Source: Alphaproteobacteria bacterium (GTDB taxonomy: Bacteria; Pseudomonadota; Alphaproteobacteria; Rhodobacterales; Rhodobacteraceae). From it: a stretch of 64,000 nt of DNA. The notes under the pieces were generated by a model. That model was not told where the DNA came from, searched no databases, and worked only from the letters and a program-made list of their open reading frames with translations. Position numbers and translations under genes: made by a program. Shown here in pieces: positions 49,534-58,148 of this stretch. How positions within the stretch are numbered: the first letter of the stretch is position 1; the number at the start of each line of letters is the position of its first letter. Location: contig JAUIFH010000009.1 in the NCBI GenBank assembly GCA_030429495.1, forward strand, positions 1 to 64,000. Direction: 5' to 3'.

Positions 49534-50052
49534 ATGAGCCGACACCAACAAGCCGCAGTAGTTACGTCAGTGTGCCTGGCGATCGGATTGATGTTGGCCG
49601 GTGCCTTCACACTGCTTTCGCCGCGGGAAGTTGAACCGTTGCTAACTTGGGATGACTCTGCCGTCGTGGCGCGAGGTCAGGCGATCTACGCGGCGCAGTG
49701 CGCGGCGTGCCACGGCGTTAACGGACAAGGTCAGTCCGCGGCGGACGGCGTCGCTTCGTCTGCCCCGCTGGCCCCGCCACATGACGGCAGCGGGCACACA
49801 TGGCAGCATCCGGACTACGCGCTCATCCAACTCACAAAGGCGGGCGAATCCGATGCCTCTTGCAAGTCGCTGGACAAGGACGCAATGCCAAAGTTCGAAG
49901 AGGCGCTGAGCGATCGCCAGATCGTCGACGTTCTATCCTATATCAAGTCGAAGTGGCCGACCGATATCCGGGCGGAGCATGATGCGGTCAATCACCTCTA
50001 CAGGGGGCAAAACGCCGCCGTGCGCGATATGCTCGACTTGACGGATTCGTAG
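49534..50052 (+). CDS. Membrane-anchored c-type cytochrome
   Basis: A 172-residue cytochrome c. An uncleaved-looking N-terminal helix (about 8-28, AVVTSVCLAIGLMLAGAFTLL) anchors it, and the periplasmic domain has the heme motif CAACH (Cys56, Cys59, His60) and the axial Met in KDAMPKFEEALSD (Met118), with the family ending DVLSYIKSKWP. It carries electrons in the periplasm; no oxidase or dehydrogenase partner is next to it. It stands between the PepSY gene and the cobalamin riboswitch, transcribed plus with its own 5' region. Confidence 0.93.
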   Translation: MSRHQQAAVVTSVCLAIGLMLAGAFTLLSPREVEPLLTWDDSAVVARGQAIYAAQCAACHGVNGQGQSAADGVASSAPLAPPHDGSGHTWQHPDYALIQLTKAGESDASCKSLDKDAMPKFEEALSDRQIVDVLSYIKSKWPTDIRAEHDAVNHLYRGQNAAVRDMLDLTDS

Positions 50053-50204
50053 ACCAATCCGTGACCTGACACCACGACAAAGCCGACCAGACGGCGCGCA
50101 CGGCGCCTCGCAACCGTAGCGTCCCCGCCCTTAAGTCCCACACGTCGCGAACTCCGGTTTGCGGGTCGCAATTCCGGTTGACTGTTTCAGGAGAGTGCCG
50201 GCAA

Positions 50205-50402
50205 ATGACCCCGATGGTTCCGGCGGACCAAAAAGTGATGCCGGATGAAAAGGGAACACGGTCAGGTGTAGCCATTAGGCGCCGAATCCGTGACTGCCCC
50301 CGCAACTGTAGGCGGCGAGCGAACCCGGAGCGAACCACTGGTTTCAGTCGAAACCGGGAAGGGCCGGGCAAGCAAGAACCCGCAAGTCAGGAAACCTGCC
50401 AT
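50205..50402 (+). ncRNA. Cobalamin (B12) riboswitch
   Basis: The leader of the CbiM-type gene has the ordered conserved elements of the AdoCbl riboswitch: GGATGAAAAGGGAACACGGT (50233-50252), GAATCCGTGACTGCCCCCGC (50283-50302) with AACTGTAGGCGGCGAG after it, the CCACTGG segment (50336-50342), GGGAAGG and AACCCGCAAGTCAGGAAACCT with the B12 box GTCAGGAAACCTGCC at its end. It lies about 60 bases before the start codon. On binding adenosylcobalamin it should shut off expression, so the gene downstream is turned on when B12 is short. Boundaries are approximate. Confidence 0.95.
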
Positions 50403-50464
50403 CATAACCGGCCCCCGGGGCCACCAATCAGACACCGCACGGTGGGTGCGGCAAGGAGTGAGAC

Positions 50465-51145
50465 ATGCATATCGAACCGGGCGTCGTCGACGGCGCCAAA
50501 CTCGCGCTCAGCTACGCAACGGCGGCAGGGGCGGCCGGTCTCGGCCTCAAGATGGCCGCAGAGAACATCAAAACCGACGGCGGGCTTTCATCGCTCGCGC
50601 TGCGAAGCGTTGCCACGACGGCGCTCGTCTTCTGCTTCTTTGAGATGCTGCCGCATTTCCCGGTTGGCGTTTCCGAGGTCCATTTCATTCTCGGTTCGAC
50701 TCTGTTCCTGCTTTTCGGGGCCGGTGCTGCGTCGATCGGTCTGGCGGCGGGGCTCCTTCTCCAGGGCCTGCTCTTCGCCCCGTTCGACCTGCCGCAATAC
50801 GGCATGAACGTGACGACGCTTCTCGTGCCGCTCTGGGCCGTCAGCGCGCTCGCCAAGCGGATCATCGCCCCGCGGACGGCATATGTCGACTTGAGCTATG
50901 CTCAAGCTCTTGCGCTCTCCACGGCCTACCAGTGTGGCGTCGTGGCCTGGGTTGCGTTCTGGGCCTTCTATGGTCAGGGCTTCGGCGCAGAGAACCTCGC
51001 CTCGGTGGGCGCTTTCGGCGCAGCTTACATGACGGTCGTGATCATCGAACCGCTCGCCGACCTCGCGGTTCTGGCCTCGGCAAAGGCGATGCCCTCGCTG
51101 ACGCAGTCCCCGATGTTCAACAACCGGCTGCACACCGCCGGCTGA
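50465..51145 (+). CDS. CbiM-family cobalt transport permease
   Basis: A 226-residue membrane protein that begins MHIEPGVVDGAKLALSYATA; the N-terminal Met-His is the metal-binding start of CbiM/NikM proteins, and about seven helices follow. It sits directly under a cobalamin riboswitch, so it should import cobalt for B12 synthesis. No CbiN, CbiQ or CbiO gene follows; CbiM alone (or with other partners) is thought to act in some bacteria. The ATG has AAGGAGTG upstream. Family call by the N-terminal motif plus riboswitch; the transported metal is inferred. Confidence 0.88.
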   Translation: MHIEPGVVDGAKLALSYATAAGAAGLGLKMAAENIKTDGGLSSLALRSVATTALVFCFFEMLPHFPVGVSEVHFILGSTLFLLFGAGAASIGLAAGLLLQGLLFAPFDLPQYGMNVTTLLVPLWAVSALAKRIIAPRTAYVDLSYAQALALSTAYQCGVVAWVAFWAFYGQGFGAENLASVGAFGAAYMTVVIIEPLADLAVLASAKAMPSLTQSPMFNNRLHTAG

Positions 51146-51151
51146 AACACC

Positions 51152-51182
51152 GCGTCCCGGTCCGACCAACAGATCGGGACGC
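51152..51182 (+). terminator. Possible terminator hairpin after the CbiM-type gene
   Basis: GCGTCCCG (51152-51159) pairs with CGGGACGC (51175-51182), starting 7 bp after the stop codon. No T-run follows, so it may only be an RNA 3'-end structure. Confidence 0.4.
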
Positions 51183-51195
51183 CACCGGCCGAGGT

Positions 51196-51330
51196 TGTGC
51201 GAAAACTCTCGCCACTCGCCAAGATCAGCCCAAACCGGGGTCTTTCGTCGCTCTCTCGTGGACTTCCGTGCCGTAGTTACCGTTTCGCAGAACTGAGCAA
51301 GACGACACAGATCGCAGCTTAGAGTTTTCA
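51196..51330. repeat. Small inverted-repeat element in a gene-free stretch
   Basis: The stretch 51183-51636 has no gene I can support. At its left, TGTGCGAAAACTC (51196-51208) is mirrored by GAGTTTTC followed by ACA (51322-51332), an imperfect inverted repeat about 135 bp apart. The ends resemble terminal repeats of insertion sequences, and the interior has no frame for a transposase, so it may be a remnant or a non-autonomous element. Confidence 0.4.
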
Positions 51331-51580
51331 CACGGCCCGGCCCTTTGCGGTCAATCATCGACGTCACCGACGCTACAGTGCAGCCTTCCCGAAGCTGACC
51401 TTGGAGGTCCGGTGCAGCATTCCTACTTGAAAAAGGACGGTTGTGCGCACCGCCAGAGACATAGTCCTTCGAATCGTCGCTACCTATCGCCTTCGAAAAG
51501 CGACTGCTCGGGTAAGAAGAGGTGATGGATCCTATCTTAATTGCGTCAAATTTTGTGCAGTGGCGGGGAATCTGCCGTTC

Positions 51581-51611
51581 AGCAGTTCAAGATGTATTTT
51601 TCAGAACTGCT
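51581..51611. repeat. Perfect 8-bp inverted repeat downstream of iolB
   Basis: AGCAGTTC (51581-51588) and GAACTGCT (51604-51611) surround a 15-base AT-rich spacer, 26 bp beyond the stop of iolB. It could be a 3'-end hairpin of the iol transcript, though no T-run follows on the minus strand. Confidence 0.4.
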
Positions 51612-51636
51612 TGCGACCGGCCGATTTTTCTGTCCT

Positions 51637-52443
51637 TCAGGCGTCGCGCTTCATGATCCATTCGACCTCGGGCGCGGGAACGAAGCGCCAATTGCGCAGG
51701 GGGCCTGCCATGACGTTGAGGTAGTACATCTCGAACCCGTAGGGCGCGCCGCAGGGATGGTGGCCGCGAGGAACGAGGACCACATCGCCGTCGGAGACCG
51801 CCATGGTCTCGTCAAGCCGGCCGTCGTCGGTATAGACGCGCTGAATACCGAAGCCGTTGGCCGGGTTGAGCCGATGGTAATAAGTTTCCTCCAGATAGGT
51901 GATACGCGGAAAGTCGTCCTCGTCGTGGCGATGGCTGGGGTAGGACGACCAGTGCCCGGAAGGTGTGAACACCTCGGTAACGAGGAGACTGTCGGCATAG
52001 TCCTCGGCCTCCATCGCGATGTTGTTGATGTAGCGTGTGTTGGTGCCCTTGCCGCGTTCGGTGAGCGTGATGCCGTCCGGCCCAATCCGGCGCGCCTCGT
52101 GGCCGCCCTTGCCCGGCGCGGAGCAGACGGCAATCACGCAGTCGGTCTCGGCCTCTGCCTGCCAATCGGTGCCATTCGGCAGATAGAGGCAATGGGGCGG
52201 GGTCTTTTCGAAGACGTCCATCCGGTCGCCAAGGACGCCCCAGTCCTGACCGGCGCCGGTGATCCGCGCCTTGCCCTCAACCATGACGAGGATCACCTCG
52301 CGGTTGCCGGTCTTTTCAGACGCCGTTTCCCCGGCCCGTAGGCGGTAGAGTGAGAAACCCACATAGCGCCAGCCGGCATTTTCCGGCGTGATCTGGTGAA
52401 CCTTGCCGTGGCTGCCGAAGGGCTTCTTCAATAGATCAGGCAT
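51637..52443 (-). CDS. iolB: 5-deoxy-glucuronate isomerase
   Basis: IolB converts 5-deoxy-glucuronate to 2-deoxy-5-keto-gluconate in myo-inositol breakdown. The 268-residue double-cupin protein has the family sequences NAGWRYVGFSLYRLRAGE, NREVILVMVEGKA, FTPSGHWSSYPSHRHDEDDFP (metal His/Glu cluster) and LVPRGHHPCGAPYGFEMYYLNVMAGP. Length is standard. Last gene of the cluster, 10 bp after iolE. Confidence 0.97.
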   Translation of the reverse strand: MPDLLKKPFGSHGKVHQITPENAGWRYVGFSLYRLRAGETASEKTGNREVILVMVEGKARITGAGQDWGVLGDRMDVFEKTPPHCLYLPNGTDWQAEAETDCVIAVCSAPGKGGHEARRIGPDGITLTERGKGTNTRYINNIAMEAEDYADSLLVTEVFTPSGHWSSYPSHRHDEDDFPRITYLEETYYHRLNPANGFGIQRVYTDDGRLDETMAVSDGDVVLVPRGHHPCGAPYGFEMYYLNVMAGPLRNWRFVPAPEVEWIMKRDA

Positions 52444-52453
52444 AACGGTTCCT

Positions 52454-53359
52454 TCAGCGTTCGATTTTCAGTCCGGATTTGCCGCAGATATTCACTATAT
52501 GCTCGTAGCCCATCCTGGAATAGTCGTAGGGGGGCGCCTTGGCCGGATCCTGTTCCGCCTCGACGACGATCCAGCCTTTGTAGTCCATCGCCGTCAGCCT
52601 ATCCGTCACTGCCTGAAAGTCGATGCAGCCGTCGGGATCACCCGGCACGGTGAAGACGCCGTTTCGCACACCGTCGAGGAAGCTGCCATCGGCGGCCCGG
52701 ATCTCGCGCATCACCTTTTCACGCACGTCCTTGAAGTGAACGTGGTGTACGCGATGACCCCATTTGTCGAGCACCGCGACCGGGTCGGCCCCGGCAAAGT
52801 ACAGATGCCCGGTATCGTAGAGCAGCGAGACTTCTGGGCCGGACCCTTCCATCAGCCAGTCGATGTCCTCGGCATCCTGGATCATCGCGCCCATGTGGTG
52901 GTGGTAGGAGAGTACGCAGCCCGTGTCGGCCGACCATTTTGCCAGTTCCGACAGTTTCGCGGCATAGGCCATGACCTCGGCGCGGTTCAGCTTCAGGCGC
53001 TGGCTGACGGGGCGAGCGATGTCGCCCTGGATCGTATTCGAGCATTCCGCGTAGACTATGCAGGGCGCGTTCAGGGCAGCGAACTGTTCGACTTGACCCC
53101 GGATCGCTTCCCTTTCCTCATCCAGCGAGGCGACCATCAGGTTCCCCGAACACCAGCCTCCGCAGAGGCTCACGCCGTAGCGGTCGAGATAGGCGCGCAG
53201 ACCTTCCGTGTCGGCGGGCATGCGGCGGCCACGTTCGACCCCCGAGTAACCGATCTTGTCGGCATCCTCCATCGCGCCTTCGGTCGTGAAGGCGGCGGTC
53301 AGGTCGGGCAGGTCGTCGTTCTGCCAGGCTATCAGGGAAATGCCGATCTTGACGCTCAT
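52454..53359 (-). CDS. iolE: Myo-inosose-2 dehydratase
   Basis: IolE dehydrates scyllo-inosose (2-keto-myo-inositol) to the diketone used by IolD. The 301-residue TIM-barrel protein begins SVKIGISLIAWQNDDLPDL, and has IGYSGVERGRRMP, CSNTIQGD, YHHHMGAMIQDAEDIDWLM, YDTGHLYFAGADP and VHHVHFKDVR, with the metal Glu/Asp/His set typical of sugar-phosphate isomerase-like barrels; the GWIVVEAEQDP end carries the last Glu. Coupled between iolD and iolB with 10-12 bp gaps. Confidence 0.96.
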   Translation of the reverse strand: MSVKIGISLIAWQNDDLPDLTAAFTTEGAMEDADKIGYSGVERGRRMPADTEGLRAYLDRYGVSLCGGWCSGNLMVASLDEEREAIRGQVEQFAALNAPCIVYAECSNTIQGDIARPVSQRLKLNRAEVMAYAAKLSELAKWSADTGCVLSYHHHMGAMIQDAEDIDWLMEGSGPEVSLLYDTGHLYFAGADPVAVLDKWGHRVHHVHFKDVREKVMREIRAADGSFLDGVRNGVFTVPGDPDGCIDFQAVTDRLTAMDYKGWIVVEAEQDPAKAPPYDYSRMGYEHIVNICGKSGLKIER

Positions 53360-53371
53360 GGTGTTCTGTCC

Positions 53372-55198
53372 TCAGTCGACGCGCTGCAACGCAGTCTGTT
53401 TGACGTATCTGTCGCGCGCGTTGCGCACCTCTTCGCGCTCGGAGACTTCCGGCACCGCGACATCCCACCAATGCCCGCCGGCGCCGGTGCCGGGATAGGG
53501 ATCGGTGTCGATGACGATGACGCTCGGAATGTCACGGCCCCGCGCCGCGCTGATCTTCGCCTCCAGATCGGCAATGTCGGCGGCCTTTTCGGCATGCGCA
53601 CCCATCGCGGCGGCATGGGCGGTGAAGTCGATCTCGGGCTGAACTTCGACATTGGCCGAGGCGTAGAGGTTGTTGAACTCCGCCCCGCCGGTGCCCATCT
53701 GCAGCCGGTTGATGCAGCCATAGCCGCGATTATCGGTCAGGACGACGGTGAAAGGCACGCGGCGCATCACCGCCGTCGCAAGCTCTGAATTCGCCATCAT
53801 GTAGCTGCCATCGCCGATGAAGCAGATCACATCAGCCTTCGGCTGCGCCAGCTTGATGCCCATCGCGCCCGCCAGTTCGTAGCCCATGCAGGAATAGCCG
53901 TATTCCATGTGGTAGCCGCCCTTGCCAGCACGCCAGAGCGTGTGGAGCGCCCCCGGCATCGTGCCCGCTGCGCACATCACGACTGTTTCCGGCTTCGCCT
54001 GCCGCTGCACTGCGCCGATGACTTGGGCATCCGTGGGCAGGCCCTTCTTGTTGGGCGCGGCCATCACCGCGTCCGTCGCCTCGTACCACGCCTTGCGGGA
54101 CTGGGCGTCCCGGTCAGGCCAGTTTTTGTCGCCAAGCGCGGCGCCGATCTTTTCGAGCGCCACTTTCGCATCCGCCACCAGAGGCAGCGCGCCGTGCTTC
54201 GCCGCGTCGTAGCCCGTCACGTTGACCGACACGAGGCGGCGCTTCGGATTGGCGAACACGGTCCAGGAGCCGGTGGTGAAGTCCTGAAAGCGCGTGCCGA
54301 CGCCAAGGACGAGATCGGCCTCGGCCAGCGCGGCATTGGCCGCGTCGCCGCCAGTCACGCCCGCGGAGCCGAGATTGAGCCCCTCCTGCCAGTCCACTGC
54401 ACCCTTTCCGGCCTGCGTCTCGACGAACGGAATGTTGTGCCTTGTCGCGAAGTCGAGAAGCGTCTCTTCCGCCCCCGAATAGATCACGCCGCCGCCCGCG
54501 ACGATCACCGGCCGCTCAGCGGCCTTCAACGCCGCGATCACAGCGTCAAGTTCGGCCCGATCGGGTTCCGGTCGACGGATACGCCAGACCTTCGGCTCAA
54601 AGAAGCTTTCGGGGTAGTCATGGGCCTCGGCCTGCGTGTCCTGGCAAAAGGCCAAGGTGACGGGACCGCATTTGGCCGGATCGGTCATGGTCTGCAACGC
54701 ACGCGGCAGCGCGGTCAACAGATGCTCGGGACGGCTGATGCGGTCGTAATAGCGCGAGACGGGCCTGAAGCAGTCATTGGCGCTGATCATGCCATCATCG
54801 AAGTCTTCGATCTGCTGCAAGACCGGGTCGGGCGCGCGGTTCGCAAAGACATCACCGGGGATCAGCAACAGCGGCAGTCGGTTCACATGCGCCAGCGCAG
54901 CCGCCGTAACCATGTTGGTTGCCCCCGGCCCGATGGAGGAGGTCACTGCCATCGCCCTGCGGCGTTTGGAGGCTTTCGCGTAGGCAATGGCGGCATGGGC
55001 CATTGTCTGCTCGTTCTGCCCACGCCAGGTCGGCAGGGCGTCACCGATGCCATGCAGCGCCTCACCCAGACCCGCGACATTGCCGTGACCGAAAATGGCC
55101 CAGACCCCGTCGATGAAGCGCTCGCCGTCTCCGTTCATTTGAACGGAGAGCCATCTCACCATCGCCTGCGCGGCGGTCAGCCGAACCCGTTTCGTCAT
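53372..55198 (-). CDS. iolD: 3D-(3,5/4)-trihydroxycyclohexane-1,2-dione hydrolase
   Basis: IolD, a thiamine-diphosphate enzyme that opens the ring to 5-deoxy-glucuronate. The 608-residue protein starts MTKRVRLTAAQAMVRWLSVQ, has the ThDP-activating Glu region GLGEALHGIG, the SSIGPGATNMVTAAALAHVNRLP loop, and the ThDP motif FIGDGSYMMANSELATAV with DNRGYGCINRLQ. Start at 55198 overlaps the iolC stop by 4 nt; the frame is open a little further upstream. The order iolC-D-E-B follows the pathway. Confidence 0.97.
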   Translation of the reverse strand: MTKRVRLTAAQAMVRWLSVQMNGDGERFIDGVWAIFGHGNVAGLGEALHGIGDALPTWRGQNEQTMAHAAIAYAKASKRRRAMAVTSSIGPGATNMVTAAALAHVNRLPLLLIPGDVFANRAPDPVLQQIEDFDDGMISANDCFRPVSRYYDRISRPEHLLTALPRALQTMTDPAKCGPVTLAFCQDTQAEAHDYPESFFEPKVWRIRRPEPDRAELDAVIAALKAAERPVIVAGGGVIYSGAEETLLDFATRHNIPFVETQAGKGAVDWQEGLNLGSAGVTGGDAANAALAEADLVLGVGTRFQDFTTGSWTVFANPKRRLVSVNVTGYDAAKHGALPLVADAKVALEKIGAALGDKNWPDRDAQSRKAWYEATDAVMAAPNKKGLPTDAQVIGAVQRQAKPETVVMCAAGTMPGALHTLWRAGKGGYHMEYGYSCMGYELAGAMGIKLAQPKADVICFIGDGSYMMANSELATAVMRRVPFTVVLTDNRGYGCINRLQMGTGGAEFNNLYASANVEVQPEIDFTAHAAAMGAHAEKAADIADLEAKISAARGRDIPSVIVIDTDPYPGTGAGGHWWDVAVPEVSEREEVRNARDRYVKQTALQRVD

Positions 55199-57120
55199 TC
55201 CGCATCCTCCATGGCCTTTGCCCGCGCGGCGTCCCAGACGCCACACAGGCGCAGGAACCGGCGTTGCATTTCGTCTGTGGCATCGCCGTCGGCGATTTCA
55301 CCCTTCATCCAGGCCCGTGCGACGGACCCAAAGATCGTCCGGCCGACGGCGAAGCCCTTCACAAGCGATTGCTCGGCGGCAAGCGCAAAACTCTCGGCCA
55401 GCTCAGCCTCGGGCGCATCGAGGCCCAGAACCACGATACCGCGCGTGCGGGGATCGTTCTCTTCGATTGCGGCGACGGCCTTGGCCCATGCAACCCGCGT
55501 CGTGAACGGCTCAAGTTTCCACCAGTCGGGATAAACGCCAATACCGTAGAAGCGCCGGATCACCTTCGCCGTCGTGTCATCGTCCACCGGGCGGACCTTT
55601 GACGGGATCACTTCCAGAAGGAATTCAAGCCCGTTGCGCCGTGCAGCGTGGAAGAGCCTTTGGACAGTCGCCTCCTGTGCGGCCCAGGTTTCGTCATCGT
55701 CCTCGGGATGGGCGAAGCACAGGCATTTGACGACATGTTCGCGCGGCCAGTTGGCCAGCCTGCCGTAGTCCGGCCCGATCTCGGGCTCCAGCACCAGCGG
55801 ACGGGAGCCGGGCCACTCCACCGGCCGCCCGATCCACAGGCCGGTTCCGGCGGCACGATGCAGCGCATCCCGCCCAAGACGGTTATCGCAAAGGATGCCA
55901 TAGCCCGGGTTGCTCCCGGCAGCCTGCTGGGCCGCGTCGAGACAGAGCGACTTGAACGCGCCGATCTTGTCGGGCGTGGCGCCCTCCATCTCTTCCAGTT
56001 GCATGCGGTGATCGAAGGCGAAGACCCGCATCGTCGATCTATCCCCGCCCGTCCGCGTGTGGCGCGTCGTCGCCCAGTGGACCTGTTCCAGCTCCGCGTC
56101 GTTGCGGAGGTCGGGGCGCAAGATGCCACGATTGAAGAAGAACTGAAGCTCCTCCCAGGTCGGATAGGCCGGCGTGCACCCATGGCGGCTGACGGCGAAC
56201 GCCCCACAAGCATTGGCGTATTTGAGTGCAGTCGGCCAGTCCGCCCCGTCGAGCCAACCTTTCAGGAGGCCCGACATGAATCCGTCGCCGGCCCCGAGAA
56301 CATTGAACACCTCAATCGGAAAGCCGGGACCGGCGTCCCCCTCGTCGAGGGTACCGGGAATGTCATTCGTGAAGGCCACGGCACCCATGGGGCCGCGCTT
56401 GCAGATCAGCGTCGCATTCGACACCGCGCGCACGGCCCGCAATGCCGCGATGGTGTCGGTCGAACCGCCAGCGATGTGGAACTCCTCCTCCGTGCCGACG
56501 ATCAGGTCGAAAAGGTGCAACGTCGATTGCAGCTTTGCCGTGACCTCGTCGGAGGCAACAAAGCGGCTTTCGCCTGCGCCATGCCCGGCAACGCCCCAAA
56601 GGTTCGGCCGGTAGTCAATGTCGAGCGCCGTCCGCATCCCCGCCCCGCGCGCGATGCTCAGCGCCTTCAGCGTCGCCGCCTCGACCTTCGGGTGGCTCAG
56701 ATGGGTTCCGGTCGCCACGACCGCGCGTGCCCTCGTGATAAACGCAGGATCGATGTCGTCCTCCGTCAGCCCCATATCGGCGCAGTTCTCGCGGTAGAAG
56801 ATCAGCGGAAACTGTTCGCGGTCGCGAATGCCGAGAAGGACAAGCGCGGTCAGCCGGTCCGGATCGACCTTGACGCCTTCGGTGTTCACCCCTTCGCGGG
56901 CAAGCTGTTCGGTGATGAATCGGCCCATATGCTCATCGCCGACACCTGTGATGACCGCCGATTTCAGGCCGAGCCGGGCGGTCCCGCACGCGATGTTGGT
57001 GGGCGAGCCGCCAACATACTTGGAAAACGACCCCATATCCTCAAGCCGGCCGCCTACCTGATCGCCGTAGAGGTCCACCGAGGAACGGCCGATCGTGATG
57101 ATGTCGAGTTTCTCAGACAT
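55195..57120 (-). CDS. iolC: 5-dehydro-2-deoxygluconokinase fused to DUF2090 (aldolase-like) domain
   Basis: A 641-residue bifunctional protein. Residues about 1-325 are a PfkB sugar kinase (ITIGRSSVDLYGDQVGGRLED, GGSPTNIACGTARLG, and the catalytic FNVLGAGDGFMSGLLKGW), which phosphorylates 2-deoxy-5-keto-gluconate. Residues about 345-641 are a DUF2090 domain (RVFAFDHRMQLEEM, GILCDNRLGRDAL, LEVIPSKVRP, GIVVLGLDAPEAEL, GFAVGRTIFG), a barrel resembling class I aldolases and probably performing the IolJ-type cleavage. This fusion is known from other alphaproteobacteria. It overlaps the next gene (iolG) by 8 nt. Confidence 0.94.
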   Translation of the reverse strand: MSEKLDIITIGRSSVDLYGDQVGGRLEDMGSFSKYVGGSPTNIACGTARLGLKSAVITGVGDEHMGRFITEQLAREGVNTEGVKVDPDRLTALVLLGIRDREQFPLIFYRENCADMGLTEDDIDPAFITRARAVVATGTHLSHPKVEAATLKALSIARGAGMRTALDIDYRPNLWGVAGHGAGESRFVASDEVTAKLQSTLHLFDLIVGTEEEFHIAGGSTDTIAALRAVRAVSNATLICKRGPMGAVAFTNDIPGTLDEGDAGPGFPIEVFNVLGAGDGFMSGLLKGWLDGADWPTALKYANACGAFAVSRHGCTPAYPTWEELQFFFNRGILRPDLRNDAELEQVHWATTRHTRTGGDRSTMRVFAFDHRMQLEEMEGATPDKIGAFKSLCLDAAQQAAGSNPGYGILCDNRLGRDALHRAAGTGLWIGRPVEWPGSRPLVLEPEIGPDYGRLANWPREHVVKCLCFAHPEDDDETWAAQEATVQRLFHAARRNGLEFLLEVIPSKVRPVDDDTTAKVIRRFYGIGVYPDWWKLEPFTTRVAWAKAVAAIEENDPRTRGIVVLGLDAPEAELAESFALAAEQSLVKGFAVGRTIFGSVARAWMKGEIADGDATDEMQRRFLRLCGVWDAARAKAMEDAE

Positions 57121-58108
57121 CGGCGAGCCTCACAGGGTTTCCGGTCTTCGCCGATCGTGTCGCCGCCTCTGCCATGACAAGTGCCGCCACGCCGTCGGCG
57201 AGCGTCACGGGCACCGGCGCGCACCCGGTCACCGCCGTCACGAAGGCGGACCATTCGGCCGCATAGGCCGGCATGTAACGTTCGAGGAAGAAATAGGTGG
57301 GCTTTGCACCGGTCACGCCTTGCGTCGTGGATTTTACAACCGTGTTCTCAAGCATGTTCTGCGCCTGCAGCAGACCCTCGGATCCCAGAAGTTCCACCCT
57401 TTGGTCATAGCCATAAACCGCCCGCCGGGAATTCTTGATCACCGCGAGACGGCCGTCGGCATAGGTCAGGGTGACGACCGCAGTGTCCACATCTCCGGCC
57501 GCGCCAATTTCGGACGAAACGATGGATGAGGCCGCCGCCGTCACGCTTACCGGTGCATCGCCCATGATGAAATTCGCCATGTCGAAGTCATGGATCATCA
57601 TGTCACGAAACAGGCCACCCGAAACCTTGATGTAGGCAATTGGCGGCGGGGCCGGGTCGAAGGAGGTGATCGACAGAAGCTCTGCCTTGCCGATCTCACC
57701 CGCGTTCAGCCCTGCCTTCAGGGCGCTGAAATTCGGGTCGAAGCGGCGGTTGAAGCCGATCATCACGGGTTTGCCGGTCGCGAATGTGGATGCCTGGCAG
57801 GCGCGGGCACGTTCGAGGCTGAGGTCCACCGGTTTTTCGCACAAGACCGCCTTGCCCGCCGCCGTCGCCGCCTCGATCAGATCGGAATGGGTATCGGTCG
57901 AGGTGGCAATCAGCACCGCGTCAATGCCCTTGTCGGCGATGATATCCTCGGTCGCGCGGGCCTCTGCGCCGAATTTCATGGCAAGCTTTTCGGCATTCTC
58001 CGGAAAGACGTCCGAAACCGCGACAAGCTGGCTTTCGGGATGAGACGAAATCGCGGTGGCATGAACGCCCGCGATGCGGCCAGCGCCAAGTATTCCGACT
58101 TTCAACAT
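57113..58108 (-). CDS. iolG: Inositol 2-dehydrogenase
   Basis: A 331-residue Gfo/Idh/MocA oxidoreductase that oxidises myo-inositol to 2-inosose. The NAD motif VGILGAGRIAGVHA is at 4-17, the catalytic Lys is in CEKPVDLSLERA, and the C-domain has FNRRFDPNF, GGLFRDMMIHDFDMANF (catalytic Asp/His) and KNSRRAVYGYDQRVELLGSEGLL. The HDFDM and GYDQR patterns are those of IolG. ATG 58108 fits the motif; the frame upstream is noncoding. It lies 40 bp after the second Gfo gene. Confidence 0.94.
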   Translation of the reverse strand: MLKVGILGAGRIAGVHATAISSHPESQLVAVSDVFPENAEKLAMKFGAEARATEDIIADKGIDAVLIATSTDTHSDLIEAATAAGKAVLCEKPVDLSLERARACQASTFATGKPVMIGFNRRFDPNFSALKAGLNAGEIGKAELLSITSFDPAPPPIAYIKVSGGLFRDMMIHDFDMANFIMGDAPVSVTAAASSIVSSEIGAAGDVDTAVVTLTYADGRLAVIKNSRRAVYGYDQRVELLGSEGLLQAQNMLENTVVKSTTQGVTGAKPTYFFLERYMPAYAAEWSAFVTAVTGCAPVPVTLADGVAALVMAEAATRSAKTGNPVRLADV

Positions 58109-58148
58109 ATCAAGTACCTGCCTTGGGATTGGGCGTGCGCGCCCATTG

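Noticed and set aside
51443-51724. A 93-codon plus frame before the iol genes
   Set aside because: No ribosome site or family and it ends antisense to iolB.
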